Assembly: GCA_951812925.1 (NCBI GenBank)
Contig: OX638372.1
Span: 54,124,028-54,188,027 of the forward strand
Source: Calliopum simillimum
Taxonomy: Eukaryota; Arthropoda; Insecta; Diptera; Lauxaniidae
DNA length: 64,000 nucleotides
Reading direction: 5' to 3'
Part shown: positions 9,467 to 20,675 of the stretch, one piece after another
Position numbering within the stretch: position 1 is the stretch's first letter
Layout: every line of letters starts with the position of its first letter
The notes under the pieces: model-generated
Databases searched by the model: none
Told to the model about the DNA's origin: nothing
Seen by the model: only the letters and a program-made list of their open reading frames with translations
Program-made: the position numbers and the translations under genes

Positions 9467-12400
9467 CTGTAAATGAATGGAAATTTTTGGTAAAAACTCT
9501 AAAATTTGTTAATGGAAAACAAAGAGATGTTCCCACCTGTATATGCTGTGCCAGTGGATGTGATGTTCTGGGCTTATGATCTAATTCCAGCAAAGCGGAA
9601 TGAAGTTTAAAGCGTGCGCCCTCCAAATATGTCAACATTGAACGTATCTGCGTGTTAAGAAAATAAATAGTTCATTAATTATTCTTCTTAATCCTCAATA
9701 ACACTTCCGACAACTTACATGATACAATTTGTCTGTAATATTCTGATGCTCTTGATTGTTCAACGATTGTGACAGTCCCTTAAGTCCATTACGCGAACGC
9801 CTCTCTCGCTCCAAATCGGTTTTGACCAACTGTAACAATTTGATAAGCGCATGCTTACGCCGCTCACGATTCATCGCTAATGTTGTATGTTCACAATAGA
9901 AATCTGGCAGCAATTGTTCACTGGGTCCTTCCGAAATGCGCCTTATATTCTTAATGACCTGCATATCCTTTTGCACATTACAGGCTTCGATTTGTGGCTG
10001 CAAACACTGCACGAGACTATCAAGTATTGGATTCATATTTTCCGTTAGACGTCCATAGTTTGTGACGAAATTTTTCATATTACAAAGGCGTTGATTTTCG
10101 AGATTCTGCAGCAGCGAAGAGCCACGCAGTACAGCCATTTCCCAGTCTACACGTGCACGCTCGGCACGTACGCACAATGTGTAATATTCAACGTCGGCAC
10201 GTTTTACCGCTTCTTCAGCCTTTTTACGTTTATTATCCAATTTGGCACAATCTTTCTCAGCAGATTTCATTTCTTTCTCAGCGGCAATTTTATTGGGACC
10301 CTGATGTAGTAACGCAATTGATGGTGACTTTTGTATTCGCACATCAAGCATGGCATCTTGTAACTTTTCATTTTCACGTGCTGCTGTGTGGGAAGCTTTC
10401 TTGGCTTTAGCCTCACTGACGCGCCATTCGGAGAGAGCACGTGATGCTTTGTCAACGTTGCTTTCAACCTGAAATGAATGGAGAATAGTTAGTTCGGGAT
10501 TTTAATTTAAAAACCAAGTTCTTCCTCCCTCCGCAGCTAAAACTAGATCGAGCTTTTTTTAATTCCATCCATTTTTACTATGTATATTGTAATATGAAAG
10601 TGTACATATACTGCCCAATAATTCAATTTCGAATTTGATTAGCAAAGCCTAACTCCAAGCTAAGAATATTCACTCTTTTTTGAGCACAAGCACGAATTTG
10701 ATTAAATTTATTTCGCATTATGCTAATTATGAGGAATAGTCTTTATCGAGGTAGCTATGGCTTTATCTTATGTTAGTTGGTCCGAAGGCCTACCTTTTTT
10801 AAAATATCAGCAAGTTTTGTTCACTGTAAGGATATCAGAGCTTGCGCAAGAACTGTGGTGTATTTTAGTTAAGCTACTTAGCTTAGCTTTACATTTTTCT
10901 TTCAATTCTTTAAGCTTTTAAAGTTAACTTTTTTTCCTAGCACAAGCCCCGTGCAATAAAAGCAGAGTACTCGGAAATTATTTTGTAAAATCTATTCTTA
11001 CTTCGAATGACTTTTATATGACATATTCTGTAAACAACAAAAAAATATATCAATTTTAGATACGAGTCAAATAAAAACTGATAATGAAAAATCCAAAAAC
11101 CCAGTCGAAGAATGTTGAATACCTGCTGATGACAGTGCCTCTTTCTTGCCTTTTTCAAGATCTATGCTCTGATGCCTTCAAAACAGTCCTACTTATTTTA
11201 AAGCTACCTAAACATGCTGATGTCTTCTCTTTTCTTTTCTTGTTCGGGAGAAACTTTGTTCACCCGTTTTCGATACTCTTTCAAAATTTATATACCTTAT
11301 CTCATCCATATCTCTAAAACAGTCCCAGAAGGTCTTTTCAATATCGTTTGTTGAACATTTTTCCAGCGCATGTTATTCATACCGGTGCCATTCTTTTTAA
11401 TATTTTGGACTTTGCCGAGGGTATTTTAAATAAGAGTTTGTCCTGAAATCTCACCTGATAGCATGTCTTCGAAAGCAAAAAATCATGCAAATCGAAACAC
11501 TGTTTTTTGAATAATAGGATTTTCCAAGAACCCGGACGAAACCAAGGGTATTTAAAAAAAAACTGTATTCTAAAACCTTGACATGCGAAATATATATAAA
11601 GAAAAGAAAAAATCATGAAAATCAGACGTTCAGGGTTCTCGAATTATGGAGGCACAGACAGACAGACGTTGTATTTTATATAGTAGTAATAGTTGCTCTG
11701 GAGCGACTTCGTTCGCCCGTTCCTGATACCCTTTAAAAATTTATGTACCCAATCTCATCCATATATCTTTTTTTATACCGCTGTACTGGACATATTTCCA
11801 GCGGATGTTATTTGTCCCGGTGCCAGAGTTTTTTAATATTCCGGGCGATGACGAGGGTATTTCAAATTACAGTTTATCCTGGAATCTCACCTGATAGCTT
11901 GTCTTTGAAAGCATAAAAACATGCAAATCAGATAAGTGATTTTTGAATTATGGGGTTTCCAAGAACTTGGACAAAGCCGAAGGTATTTCGAAAATAATGT
12001 TATCCTAAAACTAGCCATGCAAGATATCTATAAAAGAAAGAAAGAATTATGCAAATCGGACGAATGCTTGTTTTTTATATAGTGGTATGAAAAAGCGATC
12101 TTAGCAAGCTTGAATTACTTTCTTTGTGGAAACATTTGTATCAGGTTGTAGCGCCTAATGACATCATATGTAAAAAGAAAGGAAGAAAGAAGAGAAGACA
12201 GCACTTGTTCATGAAACGTTGTTCATGAAACCTATACAAATCGTCGCAATTTTTTCAGGAAATTATATTAGATAGGGTGTTCCACGTGAAGCACAAGGTA
12301 AAAAATATTGAAGTTTCTGATTTAAGTAATATTTGATTGTGTTATACCTGTCCTCGATCCAGACAAAAAAAAAATATTTTTACACTACAAAGTCTGGTTA

Positions 12401-15400
12401 ACGAGCTGGAGGTCTTTAAAAATTTATTCGTAGTAACGCATACCTGTCAATTCGTCATATTTTTAAACTCCTATAGTTCGTTAACTAAACTTTGTACCGA
12501 AAAATATTTTTTTTTTATCTAGATCGAGGAAATATATATAGGGTATATCGCATAAGGTTACAAAGCTTCTGGAAGGTAATAGAGGAAACCTAGACAAACA
12601 AAAATTTGACCCTAAAATGTACTCCTGAGGTTAAAACTGATGTTCTGCCTTGATTTACAAAAAAATAAAATTTCTTGGATCACCCTAACGTTTTAGAGAA
12701 TGCATTTCTGGGGCAAAGTTTAAGCTTATTGTATGAGCTTTCAGATAATGTGTATGGTTTATAGGGCTTAAAAGGATTTTGCAATGTTCTGGACCTTTAA
12801 AGTTGATATTATACTTTTTCTATTTTTTGACTTTGGCAGCCATTTTAGTATGAAAAAGGTCCTATTAATACATCCTTTCATATTTTTTTTGAATTTTTCG
12901 TTCAATTTTCTTTAATTTGGTTGTACATTTGTCCTACCAATTTGTTAGTTTGAGGTCAGAAAAAAATACTTTTCGAGAACAATCCGTTTGAAGGCTCCAT
13001 TAGATAAAGCGCAGTGCGTGTGTCGCATAGAGAAGTTTTTTTTCCGAACTCAAACTAAAAAGTTGGTATAATAAATGTACTACCAAATCAAAGAAAATCA
13101 AACGGGAATTTAAAAAAAATTATAAAAGGATGTGTTAATATTACCTTTTTCATACTGAAATGGCCTCCAAAGTGAATATATAGGAAAAAAATTATATCAA
13201 CTTTAAAGGTCCAGAACTTTGCGAAATCCTTTTAAACCCTATAAACCATATACACTATCTAAAAGTTCATACAATTAACTAAAACTTTGTCTCAAAAATG
13301 TTTTCTCTAACACGATGTGGTTATCCATATGGTATGGATATGGATATGGTTTTTTTGTAAAACAAGTCAGAACATCAGTTTTAATCCTATATCATTTCAG
13401 GGGTACATTTTAGACCCCCCCAGGTGAATTTTTTTGCTGGCCTAGGTCTCCTCTATCATCTTTCCGAAGCTCCATAACCTTATGCGTTACACCCTGCAAT
13501 TTACATAATTTCCCGAAAAAATTGCGAGAAAAATTCTATATCGATTGGTATAGGTTTAATGATGCTTGGAATGCAAATTTCTTGACAAGAAATAAATCGA
13601 CTTTGTTTATGATGAGGGTTTTTTTGATTTAAGCTCCTCATGCCGTGTAAAAAACGAAAAACTCTGAATTTCGCATTCCACCAAAAATCAAGTTTTTTAC
13701 CCAAAACTTAGCGTTTATCGTGTTCTACTTGGCATGGGGGCCTTAAATAAAGAACCTCATCATAAACAAAGTCGATTTATTTTTTGCTCAGGAAATTGCT
13801 TGAATTTTTTCAGAATTTTGGGACCTGTTATGTGGGCGTTTAAGAGCGATTTAGACTTTTACCCATTTTGTCACCACGACCTACACATGGTTTTCTTGAA
13901 TTTTACTCCGGAATATTTGTTAGATATTCCGCTATCTTGCCTTATGTATCGCTATGGTGTGCTCGATCGCATATCGCCAATAATCGCATTTTTTACCCAA
14001 AATTATGCGTTTTTTGTTTTTTACTCGGCAGGGGGCGGTTTAGTTTAAAAAAAATCAATTTATTTTTTATTAGGGAACTTGCTTGAATTTTTTCACAATT
14101 TTAGGATTAGCTATGTGGCCGTAATGAGCGATTTAGTCTTTTTAACACATTCTGTCGCCACGACCCACATACGATTTTTCTGAATTTTACTTCAGAGTAT
14201 ATGCAAAGGTGCCTCGTAACATATCTAACACTTCTGAAATATGTGCTCTCTCGTATATTATCGGAAATCTCTACTTTCCCCAAATTTTTAGATAAAACGA
14301 ACTCCTGACACCCTCTCGGGTCCAAATTTTTTTGTTTACCTATTGGGAATTTAATTTTATACGTCTTGGAATATATTCCACCACATCTGGTTATTGAACA
14401 TGAATAAAAAATTTTTCTTAAATGTTGGGTCATATAAGAAGAGATTATTTTCGGATATGCCCATATATGTCTATTTGCATCTACCACTAACCATGCAATC
14501 CTTGGGAGTAATTAAGCAAAGGGGTGTTGAAGCCCTATTTAAAAAAAATTTAAAAAAAAAAATGCTATATCTCTGCAAATATAGCAGTGTATTGTGAAAG
14601 CACTTAGACAAATAAACTCCCTAAGAAGAAAATTCATCATATCTTTGAAACTGTACGACAGAGATGGATGAGATTTGGTGCATATTTAAAGAACGGCAAA
14701 ACGAAGTCAAGGCTCATGTTTTGATAAATGTTGAACATTCTATGCTAGGAATGAAGCTGTTGAAGAGCAGTTAAGGAGTTTAGTGACTTAAAGCGAACAT
14801 TCAGGACTGTTCTGTTTTTTGTAAGTGTAGGCCTCCTCTAACACTTTCTAAAGCTTCGCAACCTTAATGTTTTCACCTGTATTCCACTTTTGATTTTTAT
14901 GAAGAAAACCCAAATTCCAATTAATCTTCAAGCTAGGAAACTACGTATTTTAATTTTAGAAAGACTCATATGAAAAGCTTTATTTAAACGTGTCATGTAC
15001 ATAAAATAAACAGACTTTTTAAAAAGCTTTCTACGATAATTCTATGTCTTCAAAACTGTTCTTATTCGCTTGAAAAAACTCACAGATTTTCTTGTTTTAT
15101 GATGTGCATCAACGATGGACTTTAGTGGTTTGACAATTTCATCTGTTAACGAGGCTGACAATTGACGATGTATATCACTGCGACTTTCCATTTCTGTGGC
15201 AACACCGCGCCAAGCATCTGCAATGCTGCCGGGTAGCTCACGACAAGCTTTATTCAATTTATTGGCCATTTTTGAAAGTGATTTTGAGTACAAAAGTTCC
15301 GATTCAACTCTGCAAAGTGAAGAATAATGAAAAATGAGTACAAAAAAGTTAAATAGATTGATTTGTTAGAGTACCTTTCTTGTAATATGACTATGAGTTC

Positions 15401-17448
15401 TTTGCCAAAATCGCCACCTTGTTTGATGTAGCGACGTAATTCTTCGAAGCCATTTTGACCCTGTAAGCAAAATAAAAAGGGGCATAAATTAGTTCATTTG
15501 AAATTAAGAAAATATATAGTTTCTGATATATTGATAATGACCACACTTATATAAATTCTAAAATAAAATGACAGTCCCTACTTTTAAAAAACACAACGCT
15601 CACCTCCCGTTTAATGCGTTTCGCTGTCGGTGAACCATCGCCCACTTGCTGCTGCGTAAACGATGACTCCAGATCTCCCACTTCCTGATCGGTGGTTTCT
15701 CCTATATTGCTACAGCTGACAGCAAAAGCTGCTGCTTCACCGCCAGACTGCTGCTGTATACTCATTGTAGATACCGTGAAATTATCCACATCATCTTCCA
15801 AGGTTTTCTCGCGTGATTGTGAGCGACTATTTGTGCGCACAACCGAACCGCCCTCAATGCCAGCACCATGTAAATTCAATTTCGAACCCACACCCACCCG
15901 TTGCAAAGCAGCCTGTCTGTGTACGGCATCTTTAATTTTCGTACGCTCCTCATCAATCCAGTGCTTTACACCATTCCAACTCTTCATCAGTTTCTCTTTG
16001 TTTTGATTGAAATTGATGAGGCGTGAATTTTTATTTTTCAGCAGCGTTATCCTGCGTTCACTTGGTTTCAAATTATCACGATGCATACAATATTCCAAGT
16101 CAATGTCCTGATTAAAATCCTCGGACTCATTTATCTGGCGCGTTATCTCATTCAATTCTTCAATGGAGAGAAATAAATTCTGCGCATTAAGGCTTTGGCA
16201 ACTCACCGACTTTAGATCAAAGTCCTCGATCGAACTGTTGTCAATTGTCACGCTGTCCTTTGAACCCCGCTGTGGTGTGCTAATCGAGGTGGTGCTGTTA
16301 AAGACGACACTCTTACGTCGCTTACATTTACCGTGTATATCCAGCGAATCCACACTTTTAAAGTGTTGCTGTTGTGCCAAATAACCATTGACTTTTTGTT
16401 CTGGATTCAATGGTGTATTGGGCGCACTCTTACTCACTATGGGCACAATGCGTATTATTGAAGGTGATGAATTCTCTTTATCTGCATCATCACCTTCATC
16501 GGGATCTTCATTATCTGTTGCGGCCAAGCTGCATTTGCTGGCACCAAAAAGTTCAGGTATACGTGGTATATCACGACAGTGTTCCAATTCGGCTGTAGTG
16601 AACCTTATGTTCAATTCCACTGAAGGTGCACGTTGCAAGAAAACCTTAAACTCGGAACGATGTAGATTTTGCGCAGACTTTGAGTGTTGCCTTGTGCCGA
16701 ACTTTTGTTTTGTTCTTTGTTTAGGTTTTGGTGTCTCAAAGTAGTTGGACATTTGCGTCGAATTTTCAACAAGTACCAGTGCTTGTTCGGTTGCTTTTTT
16801 GGTCTCTGGTGTTGGCACAAAATCTACGATATCAGTTGGGAGCATATCATCGGACTGTGGCGCCAATTCAAAAGTTTCCACTTCTGTTTCATTGGCAGCG
16901 GGTCCATTCAGCGTCGGTGTCGTGCAAAGCGCATCCACAAACATTTCATTTTCGCTACCCGATGATGGTATCTGTGGTGAGGACTGCGCTGTTGGAGGTG
17001 GTGTAGTCATTGTGGGGGTGGTTGTTGCTGTTGTTATCTCTGCGTCAGCTGTCGTCACTTTCACCAATGTGCTAGTGGCAGCAATGCCACCGCCAATTTG
17101 TCGTAATCTCGCTTCCGAGACATCAAGTCGATCTGTATCAAGTGTTGTTGTCGATATTAGCACTGGTGCGCCAATTTCCAGGCGATGATCTTCAGAATTT
17201 GCACCAGTCATATCATAACTACCCGCCACAAGTGTCTTTTGTGGGGAAGTACTCTTACGTCCTGATTGTGTTCTCCTCGTGATTTTGCTGCTGAATGTGG
17301 AATAGCGTTTTGTGATTTTTGTAAGTAATCCATTACTGCTGCTGTTGTTGTTGTTGCTGCCATTGTCATTTTTGTTGTTGTTATTGTTGCTAGTGGGACT
17401 TGTGGCATCCGCATTGGGTTTAAATTTATGAGAACGTAAGCGATTCAT
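8654..17448 (-). CDS. nost: Nostrin homologue: F-BAR and SH3 adaptor, six coding exons, 1276 aa
   Basis: Coding exons on the minus strand: 17448-15604, 15460-15375, 15309-15084, 10468-9719, 9647-9537 and 9466-8654. All junctions have GT donors and AG acceptors and the phase is continuous. The product has a disordered, Asn/Thr/Ser-rich N-terminal extension (1 to about 425), a conserved-looking helical segment (about 426-516), another disordered linker, an F-BAR domain (about 616-870), a helical HR1-like segment, and a C-terminal SH3 (about 1221-1276, with ALYSYTP, EDGWWLG and FPATYV). F-BAR proteins bind and bend membranes; Nostrin family members link endocytosis, dynamin/N-WASP and actin at the cell cortex. 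The F-BAR start (GQNGFEELRRYIKQ) and the SH3 spacing match Nostrin better than Cip4, Syndapin or Nwk. An in-frame TAA lies 36 bases before the ATG. Vertebrate Nostrin is about 500 residues, so the N-terminal exon more than doubles it. Confidence 0.9.
9537..9647 (-). CDS. nost: nost coding exon 5
   Basis: Acceptor CGCAG (AG at 9649-9648), donor ACAG|GTGGGA. 37 codons, phase 0 both sides. Encodes LEGARFKLHSALLELDHKPR and SHPLAQHIQ, the conserved block that follows the F-BAR/HR1 region in Nostrin. Confidence 0.88.
9719..10468 (-). CDS. nost: nost coding exon 4: rest of F-BAR and coiled coil
   Basis: Acceptor ATTTCAG (AG at 10470-10469), donor CAT|GTAAGT. Exactly 250 codons in phase 0. Starts VESNVDKASRALSEW, which continues the F-BAR helix from exon 3; the ATG at 10351 is internal. 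Contains basic KRKKAEEA repeats typical of the membrane-facing F-BAR surface, and the ERRKHALIKLL segment seen after the F-BAR in Nostrin. Confidence 0.9.
10469..11242. other. 5' side of nost intron 3, no gene seen
   Basis: Unique AT-rich intron sequence (read on the minus strand it is the 3' end of the intron). No ORF, tRNA or repeat recognised before the dispersed repeat at 11243. Confidence 0.5.
11243..11690 (+). repeat. Dispersed ~450-bp repeat family (CGTTCGCCCGTTCC), copy 1
   Basis: Begins with a degraded form of GACTTCGTTCGCCCGTTCC, carries TTCCAGCGxATGTTATT, GAGGGTATTT and TCTCACCTGATAGCATGTCTT, and ends with GACAGACAGACGTTGTATTT and TATAGTAGT. The same order of blocks recurs directly downstream (11694-12089) and inverted at 33404-33872. 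No coding potential. Ends lack clear inverted repeats, so a SINE-like or Helitron-like origin is possible but unproven. Confidence 0.65.
11694..12089 (+). repeat. Dispersed ~450-bp repeat family, copy 2 (tandem with copy 1)
   Basis: Starts GTTGCTCTGGAGCGACTTCG at about 11692 and repeats the blocks of copy 1 in the same order, ending at TTTTTTATATAGTGGT. Copies 1 and 2 are head to tail with no spacer, which suggests either tandem insertion or unequal duplication within the nost intron. Confidence 0.65.
12539..13496. mobile_element. ~960-bp fold-back element in a nost intron (CAGGGTGT family, copy 1)
   Basis: Left end GGGTATATCGCATAAGGTTA and right end TAACCTTATGCGTTACACCC are inverted. The arms stay complementary inward for about 430-450 bases (for example GGTCCTATTAATACATCC near 12866 against GGATGTGTTAATATTACC near 13131), leaving a loop of roughly 60 bases near 12980-13040. 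A TA precedes the left end. The family is shared with 43331-44346. It lies in intron 3 of nost, so it is transcribed with that pre-mRNA. Confidence 0.8.
13577..13798. repeat. Hairpin of ~220 bp
   Basis: Arms at about 13577-13655 and 13715-13798 are inverted: AATAAATCGACTTTGTTTATGATGAGG on the left and its complement CCTCATCATAAACAAAGTCG on the right. The loop contains AAGTTTTTTACCCAAAAC. Short ORFs here come from the hairpin and are not genes. Confidence 0.7.
13840..14215. repeat. Tandem duplication, period ~280 bp
   Basis: The block from GAGCGATTTAGAC (about 13848) through CACCACGACC and GAATTTTACTCCGGA recurs from about 14124 as GAGCGATTTAGTC, CGCCACGACC and GAATTTTACTTCAGA. The spacer also repeats TTTTTTACCCAAAA and the GAACTTGCTTGAATTTTTTC word. 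Two copies are visible, the second cut short. Confidence 0.6.
14216..15083. other. Upstream part of nost intron 3, with a solo fold-back end
   Basis: No host exon seen. At 14815-14879 there is a single right end of the CAGGGTGT fold-back family (GGCCTCCTCTAACACTTTCT, AAGCTTCGCAACCTTA). At 14636-14700 a unit CATCATATCTTTGAAACTG with GATGAGATTTGG matches the repeats at 18930-19130. Confidence 0.5.
15084..15309 (-). CDS. nost: nost coding exon 3: F-BAR helices
   Basis: Acceptor TTTGCAG (AG at 15311-15310), donor TCT|GTGAGT. 226 bases, completing the split Arg codon from exon 2 and ending in phase 0. Encodes the long F-BAR helix with LLYSKSLSKMANKLNKACRE and the conserved EIVKPLKSIVDAHHKTRKS turn. 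Intron 3 behind it is 4.6 kb and full of repeats. Confidence 0.9.
15375..15460 (-). CDS. nost: nost coding exon 2: start of the F-BAR domain
   Basis: Acceptor TTACAG (AG at 15462-15461) and donor AAAG|GTAC. The 86 bases enter in phase 0 and leave two bases over. It encodes GQNGFEELRRYIKQGGDFG and the LQER end of the first F-BAR helix. It is too short to stand out as an ORF. Confidence 0.9.
15604..17448 (-). CDS. nost: nost coding exon 1: 615-codon N-terminal extension
   Basis: ATG at 17448-17446 with an in-frame stop 36 bases upstream. The donor is GAG|GTGAGC (exon end 15604). It encodes poly-Asn, poly-Thr and Pro-rich low-complexity tracts, basic RRxS sites (KRRKSVVF near residue 376), an acidic run DEDP-EGDDADKEN near 312-326, and one segment of about 90 residues (426-516) containing YCMHRDNLKPSERRITLLK and WNGVKHWIDEERTKIKD, which is rich in charged helical residues and lacks low complexity. 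That segment is the only part likely to fold. Antisense ORFs over this exon are shadows. Confidence 0.88.
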
Positions 17449-18260
17449 CTTTGTGAATTTTGTTGAGTTTAGGCCGAGATTTTATAATTTTGTTATTTTC
17501 CAGCTATAATTTTATGGAATTTTGTTATTCATTTGAAACAAAATTTATATGACACATTATTTGAAATGTGGTTTTTTTTTTTTAAATGAAGTAACAAGCG
17601 TGTGATATTTGCTTTATAATAAAAATCATTCAGGAGAGGTTAATTTAAATCGGTCTGATGATACATTTTTAATCAAGAATTTAAAGAAATTCACGTATAA
17701 AAAACGTGTAGGATTTCAACAAAACAAAAAAATACAGAACAACGATAATGTCACCGAGTAATAGATAGAGTTAATAGAGCTAATAGGTATTTTTTTATAT
17801 ACAGGTCACTTAAGATGCTTACCCAATTACGTAAAAAGTAAGCCTCAAATAGAAAAATATTTCAAGAAATAGAAAATTAACACGTAGAGATCGGGAACGA
17901 CATACGCATATGAGTAACATCACAATATAAAACATTCGATGCAGACGCTTTATAGCCCATTGACATTTGCTTAGTTATGGCAATTTAGTTAGTTTATGCT
18001 TAGTTATGCACAAACCAAGTTAATTTTTCATAAAATAGCTTTTCGATAGTTAACCAGATAAGTAGTCTGTGTGGTTATGCCTTTTTTTTACAATTACTCT
18101 GACAATTCACATATACTCCATTTTCTCTTGCCTGGTTAAGGCGATATAATTAGTTTTTGTCTAATTAGGCACTAGCCGGGTCTTGATAGACAACAAAAAA
18201 AAAAAAATTGTCAACTGCAGCCCTTAATTTAAAAACTTACAGAGAAATTGTGGATTTTTT
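17449..18260. other. 5' flank of the nost coding start; no exon assigned
   Basis: Contains the short 5' UTR next to the ATG (in-frame TAA 36 bases upstream). I cannot place the splice acceptor of this exon with confidence: an ATTATAG at about 17503-17497 on the minus strand is the only candidate and lacks a pyrimidine tract. The rest is AT-rich unique sequence. Confidence 0.45.
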
Positions 18261-18265
18261 TTCAA

Positions 18266-18715
18266 CTAAGTAGGGGAACAAAGTTATCAGGTAATGTGGT
18301 ATGTATGTTAGGGCAATGTGGTATACTTATACCATATAACCGAATATAAAATTTGAAAGGCATGAAATAAGTTCATAATAATATTTACGTTGGTTCTCAA
18401 ACTCATAGTCTTTATAAAAAAATAAACAGCAATCAAATAATGTTTAGAATAACAAGAAATATTCATATACCACATTAGCGAAGCCCGACTATACCACAAA
18501 AAATGCGAAAAATTACATCGATCACACGCGAATTACGTTTCGTTCAACTGACATCGGAAAATTTTTGTTTGGTCCATGACAGCAACAAATCCCAGATTTT
18601 TCATGTTTTCTGACAGTGACGTTCGCAGATTCTTTCCCAAATCGGAGATATGCGACCATACCACTTTGAAAAACTATACCGCAATAGCACCAGTCCCCCT
18701 ATTTTTGACCAAGTG
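18266..18715. repeat. Possible TA-flanked element with ACCACATT repeats
   Basis: GTAGGGGAAC near 18269 and GTCCCCCTA near 18693 form short inverted ends. Between them the motif AATGTGGTAT or its complement ATACCACATT recurs at 18293, 18315, 18469 and, degraded, near 18657. The ends are only about 9 bases, so the element call is weak. Confidence 0.35.
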
Positions 18716-18919
18716 GCACCTCTTAACTTTTACAACGGGCATTAAATGTCATTAAAAATAAAGCCAGTCGTAGATAAATATTAAGAAGAAAAGGAAAAAC
18801 AACTTTAATTTTCCGGCTTATGACATTTTATGCTAAAAAAATAAATCTTTTTCGACCAATGGAAACGGGTAGGGTCTTACGACGAGATATCGGCATTTCC
18901 GCAGAAAAGTAAACCGTGA

Positions 18920-19140
18920 GCCAAAAATTTAAATCATCATATCTCTGAAACTACTAAGCGTACGTGGATGAGATTAAGTACATATATAAAAAGCACTAAG
19001 ACAATAATGTGTACTGGAAAAAATGGGGGTTTCACGCCTTCACAAAAATCACTTCATCATATGTCTGAAAATATTTAACGCACATGTATGAGATTTGACA
19101 CATGTGTACATAGCACCAGAAAAAAATAATAATCACCGGG
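18920..19140. repeat. Two-copy degenerate tandem repeat (~120 bp period)
   Basis: CATCATATCTCTGAAACTAC with GATGAGATTAAGTACATAT (about 18937) is followed about 120 bases on by CATCATATGTCTGAAAATAT with ATGAGATTTGACACATG (about 19056). A third relative sits at 14636 in the nost intron. From 19140 to 20350 I see no gene. Confidence 0.5.
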
Positions 19141-20358
19141 AAAATAAATGGGTAATGTCACGACCCTAAAAAAAATATACACATTAGATATCTAGTATCG
19201 ATCCCCATACAAAAAAAGAAAATTTCGCTGTAAGCCCCCCATTTTGAAAGCTTTTAATTAAAAAAAAAAATAAAAAATTTTCGACCTCTGAATACATAAG
19301 TAGCTTAATGATTTTTTCGACGAGTTGTACTCATTATCTCAGTTTCTACCACTAAGTACCAAAGGCCCTTCACAAAATTGAAGCCCATAAAAAATCATAA
19401 AATTCATCCTTACAAAGTATCCGCAAATTGTTGAAATTGAAGAAGTTTTAGCGAATCTAAAACCTAAGTACAAAATATGAAAAACATGATGTTTCAAAAA
19501 CAAAAAGGGGATGCCACGTCAACTGAACAAGAGAAGGTGAACCAACATTCACTGGGAAATCTTGGCTTTTTGAAAGATTTTCATTTTAAAATTTGTATGG
19601 TGGAAAAAATGTCACGTTCATATTGTCACGTATCGATTCGGACTATGATTTAAAGTACATAAGATATTTGAATCAAACAAAATAAAAAATTCTGACTTGT
19701 TTGGCAGAGGTCTGACATTCTTTGAATAGACACGAAAACAACTTCTATTTGTGTCACTTTTGTTTTGTGTCTTTTTCTGCATTTAAAAACATGTTTTACT
19801 TCCACTTTTTTGCACTTTAAATGTGTACGACGGTCACGTTCATCACTTGGAAAATGCCCATATATAGACCTCATCATAGCTAAATCTCCGGAGGAAATGT
19901 AGTATTCCCGTGGTATTTGCAAAAATCTGATTTTTGCGACCTTTGGGACTGATTTCGATGTAGATTTTTGACTTTTGCTTTTAAAATAGTTTTCTAGTTT
20001 TCAAGTTGGTGCTATTAGAAATAAAGTTATACCCAAAGTCACTAAACATACACAACAACTTAATATCTTTTGAATAGGTAAAATCAGAAAATTAAACGCA
20101 ACTTAACCAACATTAAACCAAGTGAATACACTTAATTATCATAACACTGCTCAAAAGAAATTTTCAGTCCAAAGACACGAACGGCATTGAATACAAGAAA
20201 CGTCGACGAAATCACGAAGAAGAAAAAGAAATCATTTGAATAAACATTTGAAAGCAAACAAAAAACCAGAACATTAACCAAATAAACTCATGCAAACAGA
20301 TTAGAAAAGAATTAGAAAAAGAACAAAGCAACAAGATGCAGCAACAAAGTGAACATAC

Positions 20359-20560
20359 CTCAAATTGTTGGAAGAGTCTCTTGATAGAGACAAGGTAAAT
20401 TCAAAGACAAAGCAGCAGTTGAAATAAAATGCAACACTGCACAGCTTTACCCACTAAATTGCGCTAGAAAAATGCATTCAATCGGTTGATAGCTGACAAA
20501 GAGTTTCAATGATTTTCCTTCAACTTAAATAGTCAGTCGCATACTTTTCGTTTTTTGCCA
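20359..20560 (-). other. Candidate 5' non-coding exon and promoter of nost
   Basis: On the minus strand a strong donor TTTGAG|GTATGT ends a possible exon at 20359. Upstream the sequence is unique and less AT-rich, with CTATTTAAG near 20537 (TATA-like) and GTGCAGTGTTGC near 20437 as a possible initiator. It is 2.9 kb upstream of the nost ATG on the same strand. This is inference from the splice site and composition alone. Confidence 0.35.
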
Positions 20561-20675
20561 TGCTCCAAAAGCCGCTTTTGATGGTGCCACCAACACACCA
20601 CTCGTTTGTTGGTTAGTGTCTTTAGGGAAGAAGGTGGGTGTGCTGAACACACTAAGCTGATTTGTTTGTTTTTTT

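Noticed and set aside
8791..9476. Plus-strand ORFs of 60-96 codons
   Set aside because: Antisense of the last nost exon, driven by its Thr/Gln/Gly repeats.
14107..14487. 126-codon minus-strand ORF
   Set aside because: Overlaps a 280-bp tandem duplication and carries no known motif; the gene containing it (nost) is intronic here.
16388..17188. Antisense ORFs of up to 147 codons over nost exon 1
   Set aside because: Shadows of the real coding exon; their composition mirrors its Thr/Ala-rich codons.
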